A stretch of DNA of 8,171 bases from an uncultured Clostridia bacterium (GCA_947167415.1 CAMVHY010000051.1:1-8171); one strand, 5' to 3'. Counted from the first letter of the stretch, positions 1-6,753 are shown. Made by a program: numbers and translations. The notes: generated by a model not told the origin, from the sequence alone.

Positions 1-49
1 GCGACCACCGAGATCTACACTCTTTCCCTACACGACGCTCTTCCGATCT
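1..49 (+). other. Illumina P5/TruSeq adapter contamination
   Basis: These 49 bases match, as I remember it, the 3' 49 bases of the 58-base Illumina universal adapter, running from GCGACCACCGAGATCTACAC to the terminal GCTCTTCCGATCT. They are far more G/C-rich than everything after base 50. The match ends exactly at the adapter's 3' end, where a library insert would begin, so this is untrimmed sequencing adapter and not part of the genome. It implies that base 50 is the true left edge of the assembled contig and that no biological feature should be read across it. Confidence 0.97.
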
Positions 50-136
50 GAACTCTTTGAAAAAGTTAACAATTATATTGAAATACGCAAGCCAAAATCA
101 GAAATAGAATTGGACGGTTCATTTGTAAGTCTGTAA
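50..136 (+). CDS. 3' end of unidentified protein (28 residues), cut by contig edge
   Basis: An open frame runs from base 50 (the first base after the adapter) to a TAA at 134-136 and encodes [20 protein letters not shown] followed by LDGSFVSL. The residue mix is plausible for a protein C-terminus and the frame is on the same strand as deoB, 61 bases upstream of its start. No terminator lies between the two, so they may be co-transcribed. The fragment is too short to name; I do not recognise a family. It could also be a chance open frame of 28 codons, but the position directly upstream of deoB without other coding potential makes a real gene end likely. Confidence 0.5.
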   Translation, partial: ELFEKVNNYIEIRKPKSEIELDGSFVSL

Positions 137-183
137 GAACAAGAGAAAAAAGAATCGATATTATAATAAAACAATAAAAAAAT

Positions 184-190
184 TAGGAGA
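184..190 (+). promoter_or_regulatory. Ribosome binding site of deoB
   Basis: TAGGAGA sits 7 bases upstream of the ATG at 198 and is a good Shine-Dalgarno sequence. It fixes this ATG as the start. Confidence 0.8.
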
Positions 191-197
191 TGATTTT

Positions 198-1370
198 ATG
201 TCTAGAGCAATAATAGTTGTTTTGGATGGAGTTGGAATCGGAGAATTACCCGACGCCAATAAATATAATGATGTTGGAAGCAATACTTTGATGAATATAA
301 AAAAAAATATTTGTGACTTAAAACTTAAAAATTTGTGCCGTTTAGGACTGGGAAATATAGATGGCGAAAATTTATATAAAGATGATTTTAAAAATTTGAA
401 TTTAATCGGGAGTTATGGAAAATGTTGCGAAGCATCATGTGGAAAAGATACAACGACAGGACATTGGGAAATTTCTGGTCTTATATTAAAAAAAGCATTT
501 CCGGTTTATCCAAATGGATTCCCGGAAGAAATAATTAATAAATTTGAACAAGCGATTGGAAGGAAAACGCTTGGAAATTATCCGGCGTCAGGAACCAAAA
601 TTATAAATGATCTCGGTGATGAGCATGTAAAAACTGGTTCGCCAATAATTTACACTTCTGCTGACAGTGTTTTTCAAATTGCGGCGCATGAGAAAGTTAT
701 AAATTTGGATGAGTTATATAAAATTTGTAAAATCGCACGCGAGATTTTAGTTGGTGATCACGCAGTGGGAAGAGTTATTGCAAGACCTTTTGTCGGAGAA
801 AATAAAAATTATGTGCGTACTAAGAACAGAAAAGATTTTTCGCTTGAGCCAATAAAAAAAACTCTTTTGGATTATGTAAAAGAAAGTGGTTTGGAAGTTG
901 CAGCGGTCGGAAAAATCGAAGATATTTTTTGTAATCGCGGCATAACTTTAAAAGTTCATACGCATGAAAATTCTGAGGGCATCGACGAAACAATAAATTA
1001 TTTGAAAAAAGATTTTTCAGGGCTGATTTTTACGAATTTGGTTGATTATGACATGTTATATGGGCATCGAAATGATGTTGTGGGATTTGCCCGAGCTTTA
1101 AAATATTTTGATGATAGACTGCCGGAAATTTTTGATTGCATGAAAGAAGATGATTTATTATTTGTGACGGCCGATCATGGATGCGATCCGACAACAAAAA
1201 GTACGGATCATTCGCGCGAATATATTCCGCTTTTGATTTATAAAAAAAATATAAAAAAAGTAAATCTGCACACGCGAAATACTTATGCTGATATTGCAAA
1301 AACGATTGCAGATTATTTAAATATCAAAGCAGAAATTGCAGGAACAAGTTTTTTAAACGAGATTTTATAA
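198..1370 (+). CDS. deoB: Phosphopentomutase
   Basis: Phosphopentomutase interconverts ribose-1-phosphate or deoxyribose-1-phosphate and the 5-phosphates in the cytoplasm, linking nucleoside breakdown to the pentose phosphate pathway. The protein is 390 residues, the usual length for the family. The N-terminus [14 protein letters not shown] carries the first metal-binding Asp (D10). [10 protein letters not shown] at 82-91 holds the phosphorylated Thr (T85 by comparison with the Bacillus enzyme). The second metal cluster is complete: D285 and H290 in DYDMLYGH, D326-H327 in TADHG, and H338 in TDHSREY. These are the alkaline-phosphatase-superfamily ligands, with the cap domain between them (roughly 100-215). 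Nothing is truncated. It follows a gene fragment at 50-136 on the same strand and ends at a terminator. A nucleoside phosphorylase gene often accompanies deoB, but none is seen here. Confidence 0.97.
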   Translation: MSRAIIVVLDGVGIGELPDANKYNDVGSNTLMNIKKNICDLKLKNLCRLGLGNIDGENLYKDDFKNLNLIGSYGKCCEASCGKDTTTGHWEISGLILKKAFPVYPNGFPEEIINKFEQAIGRKTLGNYPASGTKIINDLGDEHVKTGSPIIYTSADSVFQIAAHEKVINLDELYKICKIAREILVGDHAVGRVIARPFVGENKNYVRTKNRKDFSLEPIKKTLLDYVKESGLEVAAVGKIEDIFCNRGITLKVHTHENSEGIDETINYLKKDFSGLIFTNLVDYDMLYGHRNDVVGFARALKYFDDRLPEIFDCMKEDDLLFVTADHGCDPTTKSTDHSREYIPLLIYKKNIKKVNLHTRNTYADIAKTIADYLNIKAEIAGTSFLNEIL

Positions 1371-1389
1371 ATAAAAAATAAAATAAAAG

Positions 1390-1424
1390 AGCGACTGAAA
1401 ATTAAATTTCAATCGCTTTTTTTT
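1390..1424. terminator. Bidirectional rho-independent terminator between convergent genes
   Basis: Arms at 1390-1400 (AGCGACTGAAA) and 1407-1417 (TTTCAATCGCT) pair over 11 positions with one C/A mismatch on the + strand and a G-U pair on the minus strand, around a 6-base loop. Eight T's follow on the + side (1417-1424), and the minus side is also T-rich. It lies 20 bases after the deoB stop and 49 bases after the stop of the convergent gene, so it can end both transcripts. Confidence 0.88.
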
Positions 1425-1472
1425 GTTTTGATTTATCGATTAATAAACAAAAAATTATTTTTGTAATAACTT

Positions 1473-2372
1473 TTAATCGCTAATTTCACTTTCTTTACCA
1501 GTTTTTTGTCTAGGTTCTTTTTTTTCTTTTTCCTTGAGCAAAGAATCATCATCTTTTTCGGACGATATCAAACCACAAAATATTTTTGATGGTGGCGGAA
1601 GAAAATTTTTTTTATTATCGGCAAACAAAAACGCAATAAATAAAACAAAGCACACAGCAAGTGATATCTGCATTGCCAAAGCCAAAGCAGGAATTAAATA
1701 CCAAGTAAGACCTAAAGCGATTGCTGCTAAAATAAAAAGAATTGCTTTTCCGATGTGATGCGAAAATAAATCCGAAATTGATGATTCATCAACATAAATA
1801 CTCTGTATTAGCTTAAAATCATTATATTTAAAATTGTGTGTTGCAACAACATAAGATCGCTTACCATAAGCATCCGTCTTCAAATTTTCGATTTTATGAT
1901 AACGCTCCCCTTCACCTGTGTAATTGGTAAATATCTCAGTTTGAACAAGTTCAAATTTATTAGATTCAGGATTATATTTTTCCATAATGATAGCACCTTT
2001 ATTTCGTCTAATTCGGATGTCGAAGTCATTTGTTGCCTTCTGCTTTGTTTTTTCATCCGTCAATGTTTGTTTAATAAAAACTTTTATAGCATATACATTT
2101 TCAGATTTCTTGTTCCTCTTATTATTCATATTAAATTCAGGTACATCATTGAAATTTATTAGTTGATTTTCTTTACCTTCCCAAAGTTTAAGCGATTTTC
2201 CGCTCGTCTGAAATTCCCCATTAGCTTCATATTGATAATATACTTCTGCTGAATAAGATGCTGAAGAGTTCGACATAGGAGAATTATTTTCAGTCATTCT
2301 CCAGAAGTTTAGCGTATTCCTCATATCAATGATTTGTAATCCTTTATTAGTCATTAAATATTCATTTTCCAT
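1473..2372 (-). CDS. Unrecognised protein with C-terminal two-helix membrane hairpin
   Basis: I do not recognise this 299-residue protein. There is no signal peptide. Residues 1-205 are polar and mixed, with apparent beta-rich segments (SAEVYYQYEANGEF, DFDIRIRRNKGAIIMEKYN, RSYVVATHNFKYNDFKLI). Residues about 209-250 form two closely spaced hydrophobic helices (AILFILAAIALGLTWYLIPA, then LAMQISLAVCFVLFIAFLFA), followed by a charged tail of about 45 residues rich in K, E and D. The likely layout is a soluble N-terminal domain held at the inner face of the membrane by a hairpin, both ends in the cytoplasm. The ATG at 2370-2372 is preferred over the GTG three codons upstream, because GGGGTG at 2379-2384 lies 6 bases before the ATG and would overlap the GTG. 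It has its own promoter (2418-2446) and ends at a shared terminator, so it is a single-gene unit. Its base composition is clearly less A/T-extreme than that of the neighbouring GLUG gene. Confidence 0.8.
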   Translation of the reverse strand: MENEYLMTNKGLQIIDMRNTLNFWRMTENNSPMSNSSASYSAEVYYQYEANGEFQTSGKSLKLWEGKENQLINFNDVPEFNMNNKRNKKSENVYAIKVFIKQTLTDEKTKQKATNDFDIRIRRNKGAIIMEKYNPESNKFELVQTEIFTNYTGEGERYHKIENLKTDAYGKRSYVVATHNFKYNDFKLIQSIYVDESSISDLFSHHIGKAILFILAAIALGLTWYLIPALALAMQISLAVCFVLFIAFLFADNKKNFLPPPSKIFCGLISSEKDDDSLLKEKEKKEPRQKTGKESEISD

Positions 2373-2417
2373 AACAAACACCCCACAAATTTTATTTTTT
2401 TACCAACCTACAATTTG

Positions 2418-2446
2418 ATTTTATCACGAAAAAAATTTACTGTCAA
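2418..2446 (-). promoter_or_regulatory. Sigma-70/SigA-type promoter of the membrane-hairpin protein gene
   Basis: On the minus strand a perfect -35 box TTGACA (2441-2446) is followed by a 17-base spacer and a -10 box TAAAAT (2418-2423, one mismatch to consensus). Transcription would start near 2411, giving a leader of about 40 bases before the ATG at 2372. This is the best promoter in the window, and with the upstream terminator at 2484-2524 it makes the gene independent of the GLUG gene. Confidence 0.85.
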
Positions 2447-2483
2447 TACATTTTTTATTTTTAATTAATTTTTTTTAGCACAC

Positions 2484-2524
2484 AAAAAAATATCGCCAAG
2501 ATTTTATCCGACGATATCTTTTAT
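2484..2524 (-). terminator. Rho-independent terminator of the GLUG protein gene
   Basis: Read on the minus strand, AAAGATATCGTC pairs with GGCGATATTTTT across a 12-base loop in about 12 pairs, including G-U pairs, and the arm runs into a T tract (2484-2490). It begins about 10 bases after the TAA at 2534-2536. Confidence 0.85.
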
Positions 2525-2533
2525 ATATAGCTT

Positions 2534-5500
2534 TTACCACCAAAAATTTTTTCTCTCGAGCATTATTTTTTCAGTTGGCTCATCAATTTCAAAAACTAAA
2601 TAGCTTCCATCCGAATTAAATTTTTTTTCTTTCCACTTCCCATCCTTAAAAATTTTTAGCTTCACGTTTTTATTTTTTTTATATTTTTCTAGAATCAAAT
2701 AATGCACGCGCGCTTTTTTATCAAAATTATTTTTTATTTCTATTTCAAATTTCTCCAACTCAACATCATTTTCTTTTTTCAATTTATTCGCAATTAATTC
2801 CGAATCGAAATTAAATTTTCCTTCTGCGACAAAAACCGGCAAATCATTTTTTCTTTTTAAATCACTTTCAATCGCCGAAATATAATTTTCGTATTTCGCA
2901 TTAACATAATAATCATGTTTCAAATCATCAAAATTTTTTACTTCCCACTCACCAAAAAAATTTTTTTTATCAAAAATTTCCGGCACCAAATTTTTTTCTA
3001 AACTCTCGCCATAATTTATTTTTATTTCTTTTACCAATTCATCATCATCAAAAAAATAAACCACCAAATATTTTAATTCATCAAACAAATTTTTAAGCCC
3101 GATAAATTTTTCATACTCAATTCTTTCGGCGCTATTTTTATAATTAATATCATTAACACCGCCAAAATTTTCTCCCACAAAAAAACAATTTTTGCATTCT
3201 CCATTATCATCAATATCTCCAGCAATTCCTCCAACAAATTCATTGTCACTAATTCTAAAATCAACTTCTCGATTCAAATTATCTTTTTCTCCTAAACATA
3301 TTAAACTATTACAATCAAAAATTTTATTTCCAAATCCAGCTATCCCACCAATATAATTTTTTCCATTTAAAATAACTTTCGCGCAACAATTTTTTATTAA
3401 AAATCCTGAATTTCCAGCAATTCCTCCAACATAATCTCCAGCATTACTTTTAATTATTCCAGTGCTTAAACTATCAAACACAGCACCGATTTCTGCTTTG
3501 CCAACAATTCCGCCTACATAATTTTTTTTTGCTTCAACTCTGCCATTATTTTTACAGTTTTTTATAATTGCTCGCGCACGATAAACAAAATCCAATGACC
3601 TTTGATTTTCTTCTTTCAAATCATCTTCTCGATCAAAATCATATTCAAACGCTATAATTCCAGCAATTCCTCCGACATTTAAATCTCCGTTTATAAATCC
3701 TTTATTAACGCAACTATTTATTTTTCCTTTAATAAAATTATCATTTTCTACATCCGAAATATCTTTAAAATAATCTTCAAGCTTCCAACTTTTATTTTTC
3801 TGCTCATCTATTTTTTCTTTAAAGCTATCAAATACATTCATCACCTGATCTAAAACGTCATTTAAATTTTTATTTACAACATCCTGTCTTAAATTTAAAC
3901 TATCGCTTAAATCAAATATTACATCCGAAATTTTATTTAACTTCTCTAAAACAAAATCTTTATCATTTAAAAAATCATCGCTTATTTTATCTAAATTTAA
4001 ATTTGGCTCGTTGATAAATTTATTTACCTCATCAATCACATCATCAAAATTATCTATTATTTCACCAAATTCATTTCTTAATTTACCGGTCGTTTCTTTT
4101 GCACAATCAATTCCGTTTTTTAAATATCCCGTCGCAATATTAATTTCTTTCATCGTTACATAAAAATTATTTAATCCATCACTTATCTTTAAAAAATTAT
4201 CATTGATATCTCGCATATTTTTTTTTATGTCATCAAAATCATCTTTAATTTTTTCTTTATCTAAACCATCAAAATAATCTTCAAACGCAATTATATTTCC
4301 AGCCAAATTCTTACTATCTACTTTTAAATTTCTAAAGCCATTCTTAATCATCTCAAACAAATCAATAAAATTATTTAACACCAAAATCAAATTTTTTTTA
4401 TCATCAAATTCTCGATTAACCATTTTTTCTTTTGCCTTATTAAAATCATTTTTCAAATCATCACATAACTCAACTAAATTTTCATAATCTTCACCAAGAT
4501 ATTCCAAGCTATTTTTAAAATTTTTCCACCCCGTTTTAAAATTATTTCTATCATCAAGATTATCTTTTATATCATCAACTAAATCAAATATATTATTTAA
4601 TTCATCCGAAATATTTTTAAATGCATCGCTAAATTTTTTTATTCCAGACAAACAATTATCCATATCAATTTCATCATGTGCTTTATCAAAAAAATCTAAT
4701 GCATTTTTATATTCTCCAAAAATTTTATTTGCTTTGCCAAGATTTTTATTTATTTTTTTCAAACTAGGCATCGTGTTATTTAAAATTCGTGATATTTTTT
4801 CTATCTCCAAATTTATTTTTTCAACATTTTTATTTACATAACTTTGTGTTCCATCTGTCATTTTTTTTACAGATTTATTTAATTCATCAACATCATCATG
4901 CAAACCAGAAATTTTATTCAAACTATCTTTTCTTATATCTTTCGAATTACTAATCAGCTCTTTTAATAAATCTTTTAATTTATCTAGCTCGCCTGAAACT
5001 TTATTTAAAATCCCTTCGTCATATTTTAAACTTCTATACGGTTCTGTTTGTCCACAAATTCCTCCAATATCTTTTCTGCCATATATTTTTCCTGTGTTAA
5101 TACAATTATTTACATAATTATTTTGTCGCCCACAAATTCCGCCGATATTATATCCTATGTGTTTAAAACCAACTTGATTATTATTTATACAATTTTCAAG
5201 AATCCCGTCAGAAAATCCAGCTATTCCACCAATGTCAGTTACATCAACAAAATTTTCTTTTGATATAATTTTTTTTAAGTTTATATCGCTTATTTTTTTA
5301 TCTATATTAATTTCACTGTCATTAACATAAGAATTATTTTCGCATGAATTTATTTCTCCCGAGTTTTTGCCACAAATTCCACCAACATATTTCTCGCCAA
5401 ATATTTTTCCGTTTGATTTGCAATTTAAAATTTTTCCGGCCTCATAATTTATTCCAACAATTCCACCAATATTTTCTTTGCCTTTAATTTCTCCATTAAA

Positions 5501-5959
5501 AATACAATTTTCAATAAGACCAAAATTTTTAGTTGCAATGCCACCAATATTTTTTTGTGTACTGCTAGAATTAAAATTCATATTCACTTCTAAATTTTTT
5601 ACTTTCGCATTTTCTCCTAGACGATAAAAAAAACCAAATGCACTTGTGTTTCCTAAAAATTTTAAACCACTTATTTTATAATTTTGTCCGTCAAACTCAC
5701 CATTAAAAACTCTTAAGCATTTAAATTTGCTTTTCGATAAATCAATATCGCCTTGCAAAACAATTTTTTTACCATTTGACCAATTGTCATCAAAACATTT
5801 TTTTTCCAAATCAAGCAAATCATTTTCGTTGGTAACATAAAAAATATTTTCATCTTCTGCACAAAGCAAAAGTTTATTCGCACCAAAAAAAAAGATTGGC
5901 AATAATATAAATATCATTCCAACCAGAATTTTTTTCCACAAGCAAAAATATTTTTCCAT
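2534..5959 (-). CDS. Large secreted GLUG-repeat protein with long coiled-coil insert
   Basis: The 1141-residue protein begins with an apparent signal peptide (basic KK at 9-10, hydrophobic core to about 27, cleavage probably after CA at 33-34), so it should be exported. Residues 40-110 resemble the capping start of a beta-helix (FNGEFDGQNYKISGL). Residues about 110-305 carry six GGI[AVC]-type GLUG repeats, typically [IV]GGI.G...G.I.NC.N.G.I.G. Residues about 305-745 are instead strongly helical, rich in K, D, N, E and L with heptad-like spacing and predicted coiled coils. Five further GGI repeats follow at about 745-930. Then comes an InlB-like/Flg_new-type beta unit (about 963-1023, with GEWE) and a lysine-rich C-terminal domain ending NFWW. 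No LPxTG, lipobox, S-layer or final membrane helix is seen. The ATG at 5957-5959 is preferred, since GGAGG lies 10 bases upstream (5970-5974); the frame stays open upstream to 6001, but without a ribosome binding site. Substrate and role are unknown; adhesion or surface structure is a guess. Confidence 0.88.
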   Translation of the reverse strand: MEKYFCLWKKILVGMIFILLPIFFFGANKLLLCAEDENIFYVTNENDLLDLEKKCFDDNWSNGKKIVLQGDIDLSKSKFKCLRVFNGEFDGQNYKISGLKFLGNTSAFGFFYRLGENAKVKNLEVNMNFNSSSTQKNIGGIATKNFGLIENCIFNGEIKGKENIGGIVGINYEAGKILNCKSNGKIFGEKYVGGICGKNSGEINSCENNSYVNDSEINIDKKISDINLKKIISKENFVDVTDIGGIAGFSDGILENCINNNQVGFKHIGYNIGGICGRQNNYVNNCINTGKIYGRKDIGGICGQTEPYRSLKYDEGILNKVSGELDKLKDLLKELISNSKDIRKDSLNKISGLHDDVDELNKSVKKMTDGTQSYVNKNVEKINLEIEKISRILNNTMPSLKKINKNLGKANKIFGEYKNALDFFDKAHDEIDMDNCLSGIKKFSDAFKNISDELNNIFDLVDDIKDNLDDRNNFKTGWKNFKNSLEYLGEDYENLVELCDDLKNDFNKAKEKMVNREFDDKKNLILVLNNFIDLFEMIKNGFRNLKVDSKNLAGNIIAFEDYFDGLDKEKIKDDFDDIKKNMRDINDNFLKISDGLNNFYVTMKEINIATGYLKNGIDCAKETTGKLRNEFGEIIDNFDDVIDEVNKFINEPNLNLDKISDDFLNDKDFVLEKLNKISDVIFDLSDSLNLRQDVVNKNLNDVLDQVMNVFDSFKEKIDEQKNKSWKLEDYFKDISDVENDNFIKGKINSCVNKGFINGDLNVGGIAGIIAFEYDFDREDDLKEENQRSLDFVYRARAIIKNCKNNGRVEAKKNYVGGIVGKAEIGAVFDSLSTGIIKSNAGDYVGGIAGNSGFLIKNCCAKVILNGKNYIGGIAGFGNKIFDCNSLICLGEKDNLNREVDFRISDNEFVGGIAGDIDDNGECKNCFFVGENFGGVNDINYKNSAERIEYEKFIGLKNLFDELKYLVVYFFDDDELVKEIKINYGESLEKNLVPEIFDKKNFFGEWEVKNFDDLKHDYYVNAKYENYISAIESDLKRKNDLPVFVAEGKFNFDSELIANKLKKENDVELEKFEIEIKNNFDKKARVHYLILEKYKKNKNVKLKIFKDGKWKEKKFNSDGSYLVFEIDEPTEKIMLERKNFWW

Positions 5960-5969
5960 AATCACTAAT

Positions 5970-5974
5970 CCTCC
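5970..5974 (-). promoter_or_regulatory. Ribosome binding site of the GLUG protein gene
   Basis: GGAGG on the minus strand lies 10 bases before the ATG at 5957-5959 and only 4 bases before an in-frame GTG (5963-5965). The ATG has the more natural context, being followed at once by the basic start of the signal peptide (MEKYFCLWKK). Starts further upstream, up to 6001, have no such site. Confidence 0.7.
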
Positions 5975-6137
5975 ACTTGATATTTTAAACTTGTAACACA
6001 AAAATGTCTTATGAAGTTAAAAAAGTATGTTATTACATTTGTGTTTGTACTTTTTATGACAATTATCTTTTATAATTTAAAATTGAGGTCTTTATCGATA
6101 AGCAAACCTAATATATGATTTACATATTCAGTTATTT

Positions 6138-6221
6138 TTTTAAGTTTTAACTGATAAATTGTTTTTGTTTTTTGACATACTTTTATTTTCTCCATAAAAA
6201 AATATCATTCAAAACTTAAAA
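6138..6221. repeat. Imperfect inverted repeat beside the transposase remnant
   Basis: TTTTAAGTTTT (6138-6148) recurs in reverse complement at 6211-6221, and the match continues inwards with NAN then TGATA (6152-6156 against 6203-6207). That gives 17 of 19 matching positions around 46 bases. It lies directly downstream of the transposase remnant's stop codon, so it may be part of an insertion sequence end or a small derivative element. In sequence this rich in A and T, chance is a serious alternative. Confidence 0.35.
6172..6200 (+). promoter_or_regulatory. Possible orphan promoter on the + strand
   Basis: A perfect TTGACA (6172-6177) is followed after 17 bases by TAAAAA (6195-6200, four of six to consensus). 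No + strand gene follows. Transcription would run antisense to the transposase remnant and reach the hairpin at 6444-6462, which also has a T tract on this strand. Confidence 0.3.
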
Positions 6222-6232
6222 CTAGGTGACGT

Positions 6233-6420
6233 TCAGATAAAAAACAAATCGAAAATAAAAGCAATGATGGGTATAGTAGAAATAAAAATAGAATCAAATT
6301 TATCATAACGAGTAAAAACTTTTCTAAAGCGTTTTAATTTCAGGAAATAAAGCTGTTTATCATAGAGCCAAGAAGATTTACGATTTTTTTTAGGTGAAAG
6401 AAGTATGTTAAATTCGTAAA
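6233..6420 (-). pseudogene. IS5-family transposase C-terminal remnant
   Basis: The minus-strand frame ending in TGA at 6233-6235 reads PKKNRKSSWLYDKQLY, then FLKLKRFRKVFTRYDKFDSI and a hydrophobic end. This is the typical tail of IS5-group DDE transposases: NRK...YDK.LY, then LK.FRR..TRYDK, then a hydrophobic finish. In intact members about ten residues containing the catalytic Glu (in a motif like VE..F) stand between the LY and LK.FR. Here they are missing (junction near 6346), so the copy is dead even apart from lacking the first three quarters of the gene. The open frame formally continues upstream to 6484, but its first 20 or so codons run through the rpsR terminator and are not transposase. 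The remnant therefore lies just behind the rpsF-ssb-rpsR operon. Confidence 0.75.
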
Positions 6421-6436
6421 AAGAAAATTTTCGCAT

Positions 6437-6469
6437 AAAAAAGCCGAGCTGACCAAACTCGGATTTTTT
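6437..6469. terminator. Terminator of the rpsF-ssb-rpsR operon
   Basis: CCGAG and CTCGG (6444-6448 and 6458-6462) form a G/C-rich 5-bp stem around a 9-base loop. After one G/A mismatch the flanking A6 and T6 runs extend the stem. On the minus strand it ends in CTTTTTT and lies 18 bases after the rpsR stop. The + strand also has a T run, so it may stop transcription from both sides. Confidence 0.87.
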
Positions 6470-6486
6470 ATTTTTAGCAATCAAAT

Positions 6487-6717
6487 TTAATTTACACTAA
6501 ACGGCAATAAAGCCAAATGTCTTGCGCGTTTAACAAGATGCGTAATTTTTCTTTGATGTTTCGCGCAAAGCCCTGTTGTTCGTCTAGAAATAATTTTTCC
6601 ACGCTCCGTAATATGCCTTTTTAATAGATTGACATCTTTGTAATCAATTTTAGTTATCTTTTCTGTACACAAATGACACACTCTTTTTTTCTTCTTATTA
6701 TCATAAATTTTCTCCAA
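6487..6717 (-). CDS. rpsR: 30S ribosomal protein S18, zinc-ribbon form
   Basis: S18 sits on the platform of the 30S subunit, where it pairs with S6 and contacts 16S rRNA. The 76-residue protein shows the family core [17 protein letters not shown], then [12 protein letters not shown] and [11 protein letters not shown]14, C17, C51 and H54 (CHLC and CAKH) form the zinc site of the zinc-binding S18 type. The start is a TTG at 6715-6717. A strong GAGGAGGA at 6726-6733 lies 8 bases upstream, and no in-frame ATG occurs nearby; the ATG at 6702-6704 is out of frame. It is the last gene of the operon, 36 bases after ssb, and is followed by a terminator. Confidence 0.96.
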   Translation of the reverse strand: MEKIYDNKKKKRVCHLCTEKITKIDYKDVNLLKRHITERGKIISRRTTGLCAKHQRKITHLVKRARHLALLPFSVN

Positions 6718-6725
6718 CTTAAATC

Positions 6726-6733
6726 TCCTCCTC
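6726..6733 (-). promoter_or_regulatory. Ribosome binding site deciding the TTG start of rpsR
   Basis: GAGGAGGA on the minus strand is a near-perfect Shine-Dalgarno sequence 8 bases before the TTG at 6715-6717. It lies in the 36-base ssb-rpsR gap and supports separate initiation on rpsR from a non-ATG codon. Confidence 0.85.
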
Positions 6734-6753
6734 GAAATATTTTATTAATAATA

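Larger units (their letters stand above)
6002..6232. other. A/T-rich gap of about 230 bases without a gene
   Basis: I find no coding frame of plausible composition and no RNA gene. The gap should contain the promoter of the GLUG gene on the minus strand, but I see no convincing -35/-10 pair there. It holds an imperfect inverted repeat (6138-6156 and 6203-6221), a + strand promoter-like pair (6172-6200), and an 8-bp A/T hairpin (AAAAAGTA at 6020-6027 with TACTTTTT at 6048-6055). All three could be by-products of the base composition. Confidence 0.6.

Noticed and set aside
162..167. Perfect TATAAT upstream of deoB
   Set aside because: No -35 box stands 16-18 bases upstream and there is no TG extension. 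In such A/T-rich sequence the hexamer alone is weak evidence, and deoB may be transcribed from the preceding gene.
1030..1299. Open frames opposite deoB, opposite the 1473-2372 gene (1534-1758, 1836-2162), opposite ssb/rpsF (6847-7158, 7315-7632) and inside the GLUG gene (3073-3264, 5048-5263)
   Set aside because: All lie in other frames of convincingly coding genes or their flanks, lack ribosome binding sites and have the skewed residue content of shadow frames.
2534..5959. Repeated sequence blocks that at first look like a CRISPR or DNA repeat array
   Set aside because: The recurring CCAGCAATTCC-like bases are the codons for the GGIAG motif of the GLUG repeats. They are unevenly spaced and in frame.
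1473..5959. The membrane-hairpin protein and the GLUG protein as a two-gene system
   Set aside because: They are adjacent and on the same strand, but a terminator and a strong promoter stand between them, and their compositions differ. Nothing in the sequence links their functions.
5975..6000. AAGACA and TAAAAT 16 bases apart, as a promoter for the GLUG gene
   Set aside because: The -10 would lie about ten bases before the ribosome binding site, so transcription would start at or inside it. The -35 also has only four of six matches.
6020..6055. AAAAAGTA/TACTTTTT hairpin in the gap before the GLUG gene
   Set aside because: The arms are only A/T runs plus one G-C pair around a 20-base loop; expected by chance in this composition.
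6421..6484. N-terminal 20 residues of the frame that runs into the transposase remnant
   Set aside because: They are encoded by the rpsR terminator hairpin and its T tract, and have no similarity to transposase.
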